Origin: Marsupella aquatica
Taxonomy: Eukaryota; Marchantiophyta
Reading direction: 5' to 3'
DNA: 64,000 bases
Assembly: GCA_973895155.1 (NCBI GenBank)
Contig: OZ316895.1
Coordinates: 12,896,001-12,960,000, forward strand
How positions within the stretch are numbered: the first letter of the stretch is position 1; the number at the start of each line of letters is the position of its first letter. Both the position numbers and the translations under genes were made by a program. The notes beneath the pieces are model-generated. The model did no database searches and was not told the DNA's origin. It was given only the letters and a program-made list of their open reading frames with translations. Below are positions 12,673 to 25,194 of the stretch, one piece after another.

Positions 12673-15600
12673 CAATTAGTTTTAGTCAAGATTATTTTTA
12701 AGGGTAAAATTATATAAGAATTGTGGAAAGGAGTACAAGTGCAAAAAAGGAAAACAAAGGATTTTGAAATAACAAAGAAGATAAAGGGGGTCTGAGATAA
12801 ATTCAAAACTGATGGAATAACAAAGAATACAGCACTCATAGGCCAAATTAAAATTAACATAATTGCAAAACAAAAATGAACTAGGAAGACTGAAACAATC
12901 AGCAATGTGGGAAAAATAATAAGATCTTAATTATTCACTTGATTTACTGAGTGAGATATCTAAAGGCTATTAAGACATCCCACCTTTCTCACATTGCTAT
13001 ATGGCTATAAAGACATCCCACCTTTCTCATTACGGACCCCACTAGAGGTCCCTTCCAAAATTCCTGGCTCCACAATGCGCCACGTCATCATGACGCGCTG
13101 CAAACAGGTACAAATTGGTTTACAAAATAAAATGACTTTAACATTCGTATTTGCAGCAGGATTTTGGTAAAATTGGGGACGCCATGCCATAAATCTTCAT
13201 GTGAAAAGTAATAAAAAATAACTGTTTTATTTACCCTGAGTAGGCCCGCAACTCAGTTTTATCTACCGCAAATAACCAACTGCCCACCCTTTTTTGTGAA
13301 TTGTGGTTTCAATTCCACAATAAATAAGTAATTAAATGAAGCAACACAGCATGGCAGTTAAGAATTCCACATGGGCAGAAGGTAACCTCGTGTTTCCTCA
13401 TTTCCTCGTGTCGTGCTTGAGGACAGAAGAAGTGGTGATGAGGTAATGGAATACTCATCTAACCTTCCGAACAAGTGCAGAGAACTGTGCAAAGCAAGAT
13501 TGACTCTCTCTTTTTCTCTTTCTTTAGCGGAAGGTCAAGTTCATCCGCACACGAGAGGCAGTCAGAAGAGCAATTCTCAGTCATGGCTAACAAACGATAG
13601 TCTCTCTTGAGGAAATCACTGTAGTCCTTAGTGAGAGCTCTGAAATTGTTGCTCGGAATTGAATTTCAGAAATTGCTTCAATCTGCAAATGAATATCGAA
13701 TCAAAAAATTTTGAGAGTAAGGGAATTCAGGAAGACGTCATTGCTCCTCACCTAAGATGGAGGCATTGACTGGACCATGAAGAGGTTGAGTACTCTTGCT
13801 CCACAACGATGCATGAGAAGCGAGGCAACTAATGATAGAGAGACAACTTTGGATTGAACTAAAGAGAGGAGGGGAGGGAAACACCAAAACTAGCCAGGAT
13901 GTGATTGCGAAGGTGAAAGGATGAGAGCAATTGATCTCCAAGGATTCCAACAAGACTATGTGATCCGCGATTTATACCTGAAATCCGCAACAGGTGGAAA
14001 GAATGATGTGAACGGAAGAATTGAATGTGAAGGGGTCCAATGAAGTCATGAGACACTGAAGTCTCAAACAACAATAATCAATGAAATGACAAAATGAGTG
14101 TCCGAGGTGACCAACAATGTGTTTCAATCTCAAAGTGACAGGACAGACCCAATATATGGTCACCAAGTTCACGGGACTAAGTCACTGCTAAAGCAAATAC
14201 TTCAACCACTCCACTTTCATAGTCAAGTGGGAGAACAGGGAGTGCGCTGAGACTATTAAACGCTCTGGTTAGAATCTTCCTTGCTTTGCCTGCCGCCCCT
14301 CGCTCTCTCTCTCATTGCTGACCCGGCTTTATATATGCTTTGAGTCTCTCCTGGACTTCTGGTAAAGAAACAATTCAAGGGTAACAATCTGCAGCTCGGC
14401 TACAAATTTATCGATGATACACTCATGAATTTTTGGGCAGCGAGCTCTGTTGAGAGATGCAAGAGTATGGCTATCTAAAAAATTAATAAATGGGCATCCT
14501 AGTCTTCACCGTGCCCAAGATCAGACAAGTACTGGAAGGCTCCGAGATGACACAATTTCAATGGCCATGCTGCGATCCTCCCCTTACATAGGCTCCATTC
14601 ATCTGAAAGTATGATCAATCGCGCAATCTAGCTACTCAGATAAGAATTATTCTTGAGGACTTGAAATCCCCTCGGCGCAAAATGAAACGCCTCTCAATCA
14701 ACTCTGCCCACCACTGCTTGAAAAAAATGAATCCTTCTAGGCGTACAACAAATGCCCATTCTGTGGTAGCGTCGGTGTCCTGGTGGCAAAGTACCACGGT
14801 ACAGTTCCCAGTAGTCAGAGCTGCTGTGACTACTAGAAAGTCTCCATCGTGAATCTGTCATGACCAAACCTTGACAACTATGCTAAACACTAGACTTCCA
14901 ATGAACAAAGTTTTGCGAACTGACCATATTGAGATAAAGTAATAACCTAGACAAGTCTATGGTTTAAATTGTGATGGCATCGTGGGTTCCACAGTGCCTC
15001 ACACTAGATGCGTACAAGGTAATTGCGAACCAACTCTGGCCACCACCGCTACCTACCAGACAGCAATCGCTTGAGACAAGCGAGAATTAATGTAGTTGGC
15101 CCTAAGCTTGACACATAGGTTCACTCACTCTAAGCAATACCGTGGAGAAGTGTGTTGCATTACTTTCTAAAATCCATTGTTGAATTAGCTGGCTTTGGAT
15201 GAGTCGAAAAACTATTCTAGCAAGGAAATTGTTGAACTGCAGTTTGTCCGGTCTTTGTTCAAAGGTGTTCTAGATGATCCAAACGAGAGCTGTGTTTTAC
15301 GTCCTCGGGTGAGCTCCATTTCCATTCCAACCTGCAATTTGATCTTCAACTGTGCTCATGATTCCTAATTGAAATACCTTTGCTGGCTCCAGAGCTGAAC
15401 TCCCAAGCGATTGGGATTGCCTCAAGCTCAGAGCACCACGCTGCAGCTTCAAAACTAGTTGAGGTTTGCTCATATATTCAGCTCGGTCACTATTTCCAGC
15501 TGGCCTAGTCTCCAGATTTGATCCACCATGTAGTCTCAATAAAGATATGTTCATTGTCACACATTTTATAACACATTTATCTATTTCACATATATTGTGC

Positions 15601-15697
15601 AACACCTACCTCACATAAAATCAAAACAGATAGGGGTCCACGAACTAATTATTGTATCATTCACTTGATATATCAACATATCTAATGACTATAAATA
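12673..15697. other. Region without recognised gene
   Basis: No open frame over about 100 codons and no recognisable domain. Diverged copies of the 'ggctataaagacatcccacctttctca' motif occur at about 12967 and 13000. The 15297-15605 minus-strand open stretch shows no family resemblance I can name. Confidence 0.4.
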
Positions 15698-15745
15698 TGA
15701 GAATGGCGGGATCTTTGAATTAATAAAAGAATCCCGCCATTCTCA
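15698..15745. repeat. Perfect 15-bp inverted repeat (hairpin)
   Basis: TGAGAATGGCGGGAT at 15698-15712 is exactly inverted at 15731-15745 with an 18-nt AT-rich loop. It lies next to a copy of the 'ttcacttgatatatc..ctaatgactata' motif also seen near 12230 and 12950, so it may be the end or core of a tiny MITE. No T-tract typical of a terminator follows. Confidence 0.8.
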
Positions 15746-16321
15746 TTTTCCATTTTCGTAAGCAGGTGATTCTCCAGAATGGACAGATACGATATTATTG
15801 TGGTTGATATAATTAATTCCTCAATATTATATTTACCTAACATTTCTTCATTATTTGAATGACAAGGTTATACTCAAGAGGCTCAACTAGGACATTAAAG
15901 AAAGATGCACTGAATGCTATATGTCCATTGGTCAGACATTTGATCTATCAAAGAGACGTCTTTTTAATCAACTGCTTGTTACTTCTGAGATTTTTTACCA
16001 TCTCTCGGCTGTGGCCGCTGTCACAGGCTCTACTCAAAAGCTTGTCACGTTAACCGGCGCCAGGGCTCTGTTCGAACCTGAGCGTATCCAAATTCTGAGA
16101 AGTAGGGATGTTAGGCTGGAATCCTTCTAAAGAAGGATTAATAGTGGACCTGTTTGGCTATGATCTTTGGGGGTCCGTGGTACATGGACATTTATATAGA
16201 CTTTTTACTCTGCTGGTCGGCCCCTATTTTCTGGTAGAGGGTTGTTGGTTTCTCTTGACATCTAATTGCCTTGTAATGACCCTTTTCTTCCCTTATGCCA
16301 CTTGTGGTTTCTTTTGCCTTC
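15746..16321. other. Left flank of the CACTA element
   Basis: An open stretch at 15921-16130 (plus) reads like degenerate coding sequence (SIGQTFDLSKRRLFNQLLV) but I recognise no family. The base before the CACTA terminus reads TTC. Confidence 0.35.
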
Positions 16322-16344
16322 CACTACAACACTACCGACCCCTT

Positions 16345-16780
16345 TTGCGAACCCCGTCCCATCGCAACTAACAAAGGACCAAATTATGAAATTCCGGCGT
16401 TTGCGAAACACTACGCATCGCAACCCTTTCGCATTCTTTGAAACCCACAGCTTCGCAATCGGACTTTCGCAACCCCTTCGCAACACCTTCGCACACTGCG
16501 AAACTTATTTTATCGCACATAAATCACATTTATGCGATCTCGACAGACTCTTTATCGGTTTGCGACGCGCTCTGAACTATAACTTATTTGCGAAGCTGTT
16601 GTCTTGACAATTCCGTTGCCATTCATATGGTATCGCATAACTGCGTCAGTCAGGGTGTCGCACAATTGCGGAACCAAAAGTATCGCAATGTTCCAATACT
16701 CAATGTATGTCAAGTTTGCGATAGTATGGCATTCGCATGTGTTTCGCAAGGATAGTTTGAGGGCTGGGTTTTGTATATTT
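16345..16780. repeat. Left subterminal TTGCGAA-type repeat array
   Basis: Many short copies of TTCGCAA, TTGCGA and TATCGCA occur in both orientations. Similar clusters lie at 17640-17840, 19090-19330 and 25195-25660. In CACTA elements such arrays bind the TnpA protein. Confidence 0.75.
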
Positions 16781-16966
16781 GGGTTCATAATTGGGTTGGG
16801 GTCTTATTGCTCCACATGAAGATACCAAAGCAAAACTTTATATATGCCAAAAATCCCTGAATGTACAAAAATTAGGGTTTTCTAAAACCCTATGGGGTAT
16901 CAAATACCAAGACACTGTCCTTTGACTAATCCATATGCCATATGGAGTGAACTACATCTGCATCCT

Positions 16967-19012
16967 CTAGAATGGAGCCCGCCTACTCCTCTTTGCTGGC
17001 CTCTTCCCCTTGTCCTTCTTGCTTTGGGCGGGACGAGTTGGACGGGAGGGGGGTGGTGGTGGTGGTGGCGGTGGTGGTGGTGCCTGCTGCTCCTCCCCAT
17101 CTGGCTCATCCTCATCATCGTCATCATCCTCATCATCATCCTCCTGGTCTCCTGGTATGCTAGGTGTGGCAGCACTCCCTGCCCCTCTGGACCCACTCGT
17201 GGTGGCCCCGGTAGTGTCCCCATCATCAGCGCCGCTATCCTCCTCACTGCTATCCTCACTCCCCTCCTGCTCCTCCTTATCCTGCTTCCATGTCACAAGG
17301 TTAATTCGGGTTTAGGGTTAATAGGAAAAATGTATAAACCTTATAAATGGAATGGGTGCGGGTTTAGAAAGGGTACTACAAATCACTCACACTAGCCAAC
17401 TCTGCATCAACCAACTCAAAGAGTTGTCTGGCCCCATGCTCTGCCCCTATCTCCATCTCCTTTGTTGTTATCTTGCGGCGGTACCTCTTATACTACCACA
17501 AAAAAATGAAACACCAAAACATAAGGGGCCTGGGTTAGTAACTAAGGATACTTAAGCAAAAAAGGAATCCTAAAAAGGGTAAAAAGGGTACCCTAACCAG
17601 AAAAAAACCCCATTACCCTAACAAACATTTGTCACTCGACACTAAACGTTTTTCAAAATGAAACAAGCTTTGCGAAACTCCCACCTTCGCAAATTCAAAT
17701 ATATTTAAGTTTGCGAAATAGACTGCGAATCGGATTGCTTCGCAATGGCTTTGCAAACCTTACGGGAAAAAGGTTATAATAGAGTTTGCGAAACAATTGC
17801 GAGGCAACCCGCTTCGCAATTGTTTCGCAAACTGTGCTTTTAAAAAATTCCGAGAAATGGCTAAGGCACGCAATGTGTCAGGGTGACCTAAAACGAAAGG
17901 GGAGGCCATAAGGGGTAAAGCAGAGGTCTGCGAGGGGCATTGCAGGCAAGCAAACAACAATTGAAGGCGAAGGAAAAGAAGCAGGGGAGGAGGGGAGAGG
18001 ACTCATGAAGGTTGCTTTCAGGCCGGGAAGTCCACCTTGCCCCATCTTGTGTGTGGTCTTGGGGCGTTTGCTGACTCGGTCTGCTGCAAGGATGAACTTC
18101 TGGGGTGGTGTCCCCACTTCATCCACGATGTGCTGCAGCTGAGAGACCTTCTCAGCCAATGCCTTGAGGTCTTGGTCTGACTTCCCGGCCTGAAGTGCCT
18201 TGGCCTCCTTCTCCTTCCAGAATTGGAGGTCCTTGGCTACTTTCAGCTGCACCTCGACCTTATAGAACGCGTTCCACACATCCTCTGTGAATTGCACTGG
18301 CCTCCTCACGTTCCTGTACTCCTGCAAGCTTGCCAGGTAGGCCCTCACCTTCCTCCTATGATGGTATCGTGCTTGAGACATTGAATTCGAAATTCTATCT
18401 GCAAGCCACTGGTCATCAATCTCTGCTCCATTTCTGAATGAATCTTTGACCTGAGTCATTACTTTCCTCTGCTCTGCTCTGCTTAGTTTCCCCCACTCAA
18501 CACCTCGTGCAAAGCTAGTCCTCACAGCAAGCCTGATAGTGCTCTTTGCCCCAGTGTGGGCCAACTCAGTAGGAATGCCCTCAACCAAGGCAATCAATGG
18601 CAGCTTCTTCCTCCTTTTTCCGCTGCGCCTCACGTTGTGCTCGAATCTCATCTCGTTCCTCCCTTCTCCTCTTCTTTTCGAGGGCTGCAGGAGAGAGTAC
18701 TCCTGCCTTAGCCCTCTCCTCCTTCTTTCGTTTCTTCTCTCTGGCCTTCTCCTCAGCTGCAGCCTTTGCCTCTTTCTCCCTCTGAGCCTGCCCTGCTGCA
18801 ACCCCGGTTTGCAAAGCTTGCCCTAGAATTGCACTCAAAGAAGCAATCCCAGCTGGTGTACTCAAATCCAAATGGCTCAACTGTGTGGCATTGAGATGCT
18901 CGGCCATCAAATTTGTCCATTGATTACTCTCCTCATTCCTGTTCCCTCCATTGCCATTGCCACTCCCACTTGCCCCTGCCCCATCCCCTCCACGCCCTCC
19001 ACAAGAATCCAT
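16967..19012 (-). CDS. TnpA-like second gene of the CACTA element (multi-exon, one frame break)
   Basis: Minus-strand gene starting at 19012. The first part is Gly/Asn-rich and then strongly charged with long Lys/Arg/Glu helices. The middle part (LPLIALVEG... to about 18030) has a globular helical segment with WGKLSRAEQRKVM and FWKEKEAKAL. A further exon at about 17494-17393, bounded by AG and GTGAGT, encodes RYRRKITTKEMEIG and HGARQLFELVDAEL. The last exon (to 16967) is acidic and polyproline-rich with a nuclear-type KRPAKRSRR tail. The first and second parts are one base out of frame at a TTTTT run (18615-18619 on plus); removing one base joins them. Position and divergent transcription suggest the TnpA/TNP1-type DNA-binding partner of TNP2, but this is inference from context; I recognise no domain. 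Confidence 0.55.
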
Positions 19013-20367
19013 AGCTATCCAACACCAAGCGCGCGCAAGCTCTCCTCCTGCCCTCCCTCACTTCAAAAAACGTCGAATGGGCCTCGTAACCCGGCGGGAA
19101 GGTCCGAATGCCCAGACAAAACACATTTGCGACGCAGTCCGCATCGCAATTTGCGAATCAGCCCGCTTCGCAACTAGTATCTCAACTTTCCAAAACCAAT
19201 GCGAAACCACACGCTTTGCAAAGCTGTAGAGACGCGAAAAAACGCTCTCGGGCTCTGTTTTTCCGAAGCTGTTGCGAAACATTTTGCTTCGCAAATAATG
19301 TGACCAAATTCTGAAGCAAGTTGCAAAGCAGGTCGGTTCTCAATATCGTGGCAATTCCTGGCGAATTTTTTTTTCACATTCTTTCCCTCCTCCTTTTGTT
19401 TAGGCCATGTAAGTTATACTATGCCCTTTTGTGTAATTAAGAAATTCCGCCGTTTCAAATCCCGGCGTTTGTTAGGGTTGGGTCTTGGATGAAGCTGGTT
19501 TTTTTAGGGGTTAAAAGCGAGATTACCAGTCAAACCTTCCGTTTTTTAAGCTATACATGGTGTGGGTGTAGGCTAATTTTGATAAGAGTTGGGTTTTGGT
19601 TTAAAATTAATAAGTGAGGAAAGGGTTTAGGATTAAGGTTGGGTTTGGGTTTAGGGTTTAAGTCTTTAATTTTGGGTTTAAGCAGGGTTTGCATTTATGG
19701 TTGTAGGCTTTTAGGGTTCAAGCAAGGGTTTAGGGTTTGAAACAAAAGAGAGGAAGGGGATTGGGAGTGAGGGTCTAGGTTTTTGTAATAGGTTAGAGGT
19801 TTGGGGGTGAGGGTTTGGAAAAGGCAAAGCAAGGTTAGATGAGATTAATGTTTTAGTTGTTTTACCATGGGTTTTATGGGTTTTAATGGGTTTTATGGAT
19901 CTTTTGGGTTTTAATGGTTTTTCCATGGGTTTTATGCTAACAAAGGAGGAGGAGCTATGACAACTTGCAGGGTGCGGCACTTTTGCATGAATTGATACTA
20001 GCTAATGCGTATGCATCGTGAGAGCCCGGGCATCTGGAGGTACGGACTAAAATAGATGGGTCTGGTTAGGCTTATTCATGTAATTAAAATTTTTGGTTCC
20101 CACTATCTATAAAGAGGACATGTATGTAAGGTGTTCGCTTTGTGTACTTGCAGCTTTTCTCATACTTCCAGATTCGGTTCATTATTTTAGAGCCACAAGA
20201 CCTATTGGCACCGCTGAGCCTGGGTCTCAGAAAGGTATTTTTTAGTGTTCCTTTTGTGTTTGGTTTCATGTCATCATTACTTGAGAACTTACATTTGTCC
20301 AGCTTGATATTGTGATGTTATTTGGTAATAACCCCTAACTTGCAAATTATACATCTTTGTAGGGGCA
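19013..20367. promoter_or_regulatory. Central divergent promoter region of the CACTA element
   Basis: It separates the minus-strand TnpA-like gene from the plus-strand SET/TNP2 genes. A TTGCGAA cluster lies at 19090-19330, and a degenerate TTTAGGG-like tract at 19600-19745. TATAAAG at 20108-20114, about 255 bp before the first plus-strand ATG, is a possible TATA box. Confidence 0.45.
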
Positions 20368-21522
20368 ATGTCTTCATCTTCTGAGATCTCCACCACAGAT
20401 TCTTCCTCCTCCGATGAAGATATACCACCTCCTCCTCAACCTCACACGACTGCACCTCCTCCTCGTGGTCCACCCCGTCAGCTTTGCCAATGTGCCAAAT
20501 GCATGCGTGGGTCAGGTTTCCCAAAAGTCCTATATATGCACCCAGCATATTGAGAGATATGGACGTTACGGACGTCATACAACAGGGGCTTCCTCATCCC
20601 ATGTGGTAAGTGTTTACGCCTTAGTTTCTACCCTATTTCCACATCGCAATGGTGAAGGTTTTTAATTTTACACCTCTTGTTGTTTGTTTTGGTTTGGGTG
20701 GAATAGGTATCTAGTAGGCCTAGACCTGCGGCATCAGCACCTTATGTCCCATCACAAGGTGTTCTAGATGCTATAGGCAATGCATTCTCACAAGCCTTGG
20801 GTCTAGCAACAGCCCCCTCCAGTCCTAGGGCAGTTGGGGGTGAGCCTGTTGTCCCAAGAGGGAGAAAGCGTTCCAAGAGACGGCCCTGAGGGGATACTGA
20901 TTTGTACAAGGCAGTGGTTACCGGTAGGTGGGGTGATTGTGAGTTTATTGGCAGATGTGTTCCTATCATCAAGGACTGGGATCCCCAGACTCTTGGTTTG
21001 CCACAAGAGCTTTCCTATGGTGAGGAGGTAGAGGTTTGGGGAAGACGTTGGGTTATCAAACCTTCCACACTTGGGGATAGACATGGCTATGGAGTTTTTT
21101 CTTGTGAAGACATCATTGTGGATACTGAGAGTGGTAGTGGTGGACGCGGTCAAGAAGGACCTACGTTGTTTCCTTATGGTGGACCCATCTACAAGAGAAG
21201 ACATTGGAACATGATCCTTGCACAACATCCTGAGTGGAAGACTTATGCCTTGGAGTTAGATACTTTTGATGGAAACACTAGGAGGTATAGTGCGCAGCGG
21301 GTGATAGATGGGGACCCCATACGAACTGGGAATATAGTTGGTTTCATAAACAGTATTGTGGGGACTCGCCCCAAGCGTAGGCAAAATTGTGAGTGGGTTT
21401 TCATTGAGGGTCCTCCACCAGCCCCTTATGGCCAGACATATCATCATGACCATTGTCTGGTTGTAGCTACTAGGACCATTCACTCAGGTGATGAGTTGTT
21501 TACTCACTATGTGTGGGATTAG
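20368..21522 (+). CDS. SET-domain protein encoded in the CACTA element (interrupted)
   Basis: Exon 1 starts MSSSSEISTTDSSSSDED, is Pro/Ser-rich, and holds CQCAKCMRGSGFPK, similar in position to the Cys-rich N-terminus of TNP2 proteins. An AAAA run at 20523-20526 shifts the frame; with one A fewer the reading continues as SYICTQHIERYGRYG to a GTAAGT donor. The next exon (from about 20708) has a basic RGRKRSKRR signal, then an in-frame TGA at 20887-20889, then an open SET domain ending at a natural stop. SET features in order: GYGVF (about 21085), YGGPIY, a YALELDTFDG strand, GNIVGFINS (in place of GN.aRFiNHS), NCEW, and VVATRTIHSGDELFTHY. The domain normally methylates lysines on histones or other proteins using SAM. 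The NHSC motif is altered, so activity is uncertain. It may be a separate gene or the N-terminal part of a SET-TNP2 product. Confidence 0.75.
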
Positions 21523-21694
21523 AAAATGACCATACACATGGCGTTTGGCCACATTTTGTATTTACACCAGTACCGATATTATTTCATGTTTGCACACCCC
21601 CATATATTCTTCTACATGTTGTAACTATTTGCTTTGTAACTTTCAATTGTTTGCATTGTTTTTAGAATGTGCGACCCTCTCAAAATATGTTACC

Positions 21695-24600
21695 GCGGAG
21701 ATTGAGAGCAGCATATCGGGAAATGGGTATGCCAAAAGAAGGACAATGCTCTGAGTCACATTCCTCATCAAGTGACAGTGGAAGCAACAACCCTGATCGC
21801 AATGTACCCAGAACATATGAACAGGTTATTGATGACCAAGATAGAGCCATGGATGATTTTATGGTTGATTGGTTTGGTGTTGACGTCCTTGGTGATGATG
21901 CTGAGGTGTCTGCTGATCAAGGAGGTCATGTGCCCCCCAATGATCCACGACCAAGACATACCCCCGAGGGACAGCGCCAATGGGAGGAAGCAGAGGAACA
22001 TGCCCGAACTCCTATCTATGAGGGTGCTCGTTTGAGTCGTCTTTCTGCTATCTTGGGGTTGATGAATCTACAGGCCAAACACAAGGCAAGCAATGCCTTG
22101 TTATCTGATATGTTTGCACTTCGCCATGATCTTATGTTACCTTCTGGCAATGTGTTGCCAGGAACTTGGAAGGAGGCCAAGCGTGTTCTCTCATCAATTG
22201 GCATGGAATATCATATCATTCATGCATGTGTGAATGATTGCATGTTATTTCATGGGGCCGATGAGAAGAAGACACAGTGTACTGAATGTCATGAGCCACG
22301 GTATGACCCCAACATGATTACAAAGAAGGTGCCAAGAAAAACTGTTCGTTGGTTTCCCATCATTCCTCGGTTGTTGCACATGTACAGGTGTTCTGATTTG
22401 GCAGAGTTGATGGTATGGCATAAGACTCATCGATCAGAGCCTGGTGTTATGCGGTTGCCAATTGACTCTCCTGCAGTCAAACATATTGAGGAAACATGGC
22501 CAGACTTTGCACATGATCCTCGTCATGTGAGGTTGGGATTGGCATCTGATGGGGTTAGTCCTCATGCCCTTGGAGGCAAGGGAAGACCTACATCAGTTTG
22601 GCCTGTGGTTGTGATGAATTACAACTTTCCACCATGGCTATCCATGAAGAAGGGGTTCCTCTTGCTGTCTTTGATTATTCCAGGTCCAAAAAAGGTGAAG
22701 AACTTTGACACTTATTTGGCACTATTGATTGGAGAACTCCAAAAACTGTGGGGTGGAGTGTGGGCATATGATGGCAGGAAAAATACAGGAGGCATTCCAC
22801 GTGTATTTAAATTGAGAGGGGTAGTTTGTTGGACAATGCATGACTATCCTGGTAAGATGACTTTTTGACCATATGCCACCCTTCTTTGATATGCTCTTTA
22901 ATATACTTGTTTGTCATGTGACAACCCTAACATTTAGTCTGGTTTTATTTTTGGTGTAACCAGGGTTTGGCTTTGTCTCTGGATTGCAAACTCAGGGGTA
23001 CAAAGCTTGCTCCACCTGTGGTCCACAATTGCAAGATATGGCAATTTGGTCCCCATGGCTTAGGAAGATTGTTTACATTGGGCATACAAAGTTTCTTCCG
23101 ATGGGGCATGAGATGAGGTCTGACCCACTTTTATTTTCCTCCTTTGACATGCCCCTTGGTGATATGTGGGAAATTCCGGAACCAACAACTTTTGGGCATT
23201 GGAAGTCACTAGCTGATAGGGTGGCAGACCCTGATGATCCCCTCACCTTTGATGGTACTGGGTTGACGAGGTGGAGTATACTAGCCAGTTTGCCCTATTG
23301 GTCAGAGTTGAAGATCCGCCATCTTTTAGACCCCATGCACATAGAGGGAAATGTGGGGAAGGCGTTGATAGCTCATTTTTATGGGGAGAAGGACACTAAC
23401 TTCAGGGAGGCATGTGAAGAGTTGGAAATGCATCCAGATGTATGGGTACAAGTTGATCCTGCCACAGGTTTGGAACATCGTCCTTCTGCTCCTTGGGTGC
23501 TTAGTGTTGGCCAAAGACGTGAATTCCGGAATCATATAGGGGAGATGCGGTTTCCTATAGGCTATGGTGCCAATTTGAGGAAAGCTTTTGGGATGGAGGA
23601 CAATCACAAATGGCCACGGTATCTCAAGACACATGACTATCACCGCTTATTGCAGCATATATTGCCAGTGGCAATTATAGGGTTGGGGACCAAAGAAGTG
23701 CAAGATGCCATTTGGTCATTGGGTCGTTTGTTGAGATGGATATGCTCAAAGGAGATATATGTGGAAGAGATTCCTGGAATGGAGGTATTGGCTGCTGAGG
23801 TGGTTTGCAAGTTGGAGAAGGCCCTCCCTCCTTCCTTCTTTGATTGTCAGGTTCATTTACTTGTGCATCTTGTGAGGGAGGTTGCCATTGCTGGTCCAGT
23901 TCATTGTCGATGGATGTACTGGCTTGAGCGTTACATGTCATTCTTAAAGGCTTATGTACGTAACCGTGCACGAGTGGAGGGAAGCATAGCTACAGGATAC
24001 TTGGCTGTAGAGAGCATGTTTTATTGTAGTAACATCTTGGCCACCATTGATCGGACTTTACCACGTACTTGGATGGAGGAGAGGCAAGAGGAGGAGGACC
24101 GTTTAACAGGACACTTCAGGTTTCACTAGTTCCTAACCTTGTTTTCCATATTCATGTACTACTACTTAAGATATAGTAATCATTTTACTCTTAAGATATA
24201 GTAATCATTTTCTCTTTTGGTATGAAAGGTTCCTCATAACATGATTAGTGTTTTTTGTGTAGTAGTAACAATATATGGGTCTTGTTAATTTCAGGATTTC
24301 TTCCCTTGATAAGAAGAGGGCTCGTACTTTTGATTGTGGAGTTCAAGGGCAGTTTTGTCAGGACTCCCGGAGTAGCCGACATGACAGGAACATTGTTCGT
24401 GATGTTGTGCCACACTATGGGAAGATAGAGGAGATTTTGGTGGTCTCATATGACAACCAATCTAAGTTTGAGGAGTATGTCTTCAAGTGCAAGTGGTTCA
24501 AAGTGAACCTTGTTGGTAATAATCGCATTGTACTCCAAGATGAGAGTGGGTTTACACGGTTGAGGACAAGTGCCACTAGTTTTCAAGCATCTCATTGGCA

Positions 24601-24781
24601 AACGTCAGAGCCATTTACTTTCCCATCTCACTTGGAGCAATGTTTCTACGTTCCATACCCCTTAGACCCAGAGTGGTCACTTGTCATCACATATGTGCCA
24701 CGGTCTCGTTCCATTGTTTCAGACAAGCCAGACACTATTTTTGTGTCAGATGTAGAGGACATTGAAGGTGACCAAGTGTGA
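21695..24781 (+). CDS. TNP2-type CACTA transposase
   Basis: Three exons join cleanly in frame: up to 22851, 22964-24119 and 24295-24781, with GT-AG introns of 112 and 175 bp. The product is about 930 residues. Family motifs appear in order: LPGTWKEAKRVL, ACVNDCMLF with the C..C of TQCTECHEPRY, FPIIPRLLHMYRC, LGLASDGVSPH, WPVVVMNYNFPPWLSMK, a DYPG|FGFVSG splice junction followed by CSTCG, and later LLDPMHIEGNVGKALI. The last exon matches the C-terminal domain usual in these transposases (DUF4216-like). TNP2 is the catalytic DDE-type enzyme that cuts CACTA ends. A possible start is the ATG at 21695 (MLPRRLRAAYREMG); the frame is also open upstream to an AG at 21665, so an upstream exon is possible. 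No stops or frame breaks are seen. Confidence 0.92.
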
Positions 24782-25194
24782 GAGACACTTATGGATATTT
24801 AAACCAAAAATCTATATCATGGATTGTTCATGTTGTTTCTTAATTAATATTTCATACACCATTAGTGTGGTAGGTATTTTCATTTTGGACTCCTACTTTC
24901 AAAAGAGGTCATGCATATAAGTGACATGGGTACTCCCTCCCTTATCCCTCCTCCCTCTTTGAACCCAAACTCTCCTTCCTCTTCCAAAAACTCCATAGCT
25001 TTTTCTCCTCCATCCCTCTTCGCTAAAGTCTCTCCTATTTTTAGTAAACCCTCTTTGGACTCCCTTCTTCCTCCGTCCCTCATCCACCTTCCAACTCCCT
25101 TCCTCCCTCTTTCACCTTTCACCTCCCTCCCTCCTCCTCCCCCATTCAAACTCTAACCTAGATGCACACACAAGTCTAACATAAACATTTGTGA

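Noticed and set aside
16892-17395. Open frames rich in Val/Ser/Gly/His on both strands
   Set aside because: They are shadows of the GAT/GGT-repeat exon coding the acidic polyproline tail of the minus-strand TnpA-like gene.
18539-18826. Plus-strand Ser/Leu/Phe-rich frames
   Set aside because: Antisense of the Lys/Arg/Glu-rich exon of the TnpA-like gene; no domain and composition explained by the opposite strand.
24880-25156. Proline/serine-rich plus frame and Gly/Arg-rich minus frame
   Set aside because: Low-complexity CCTCC tract just after the TNP2 stop; no splice support or similarity.
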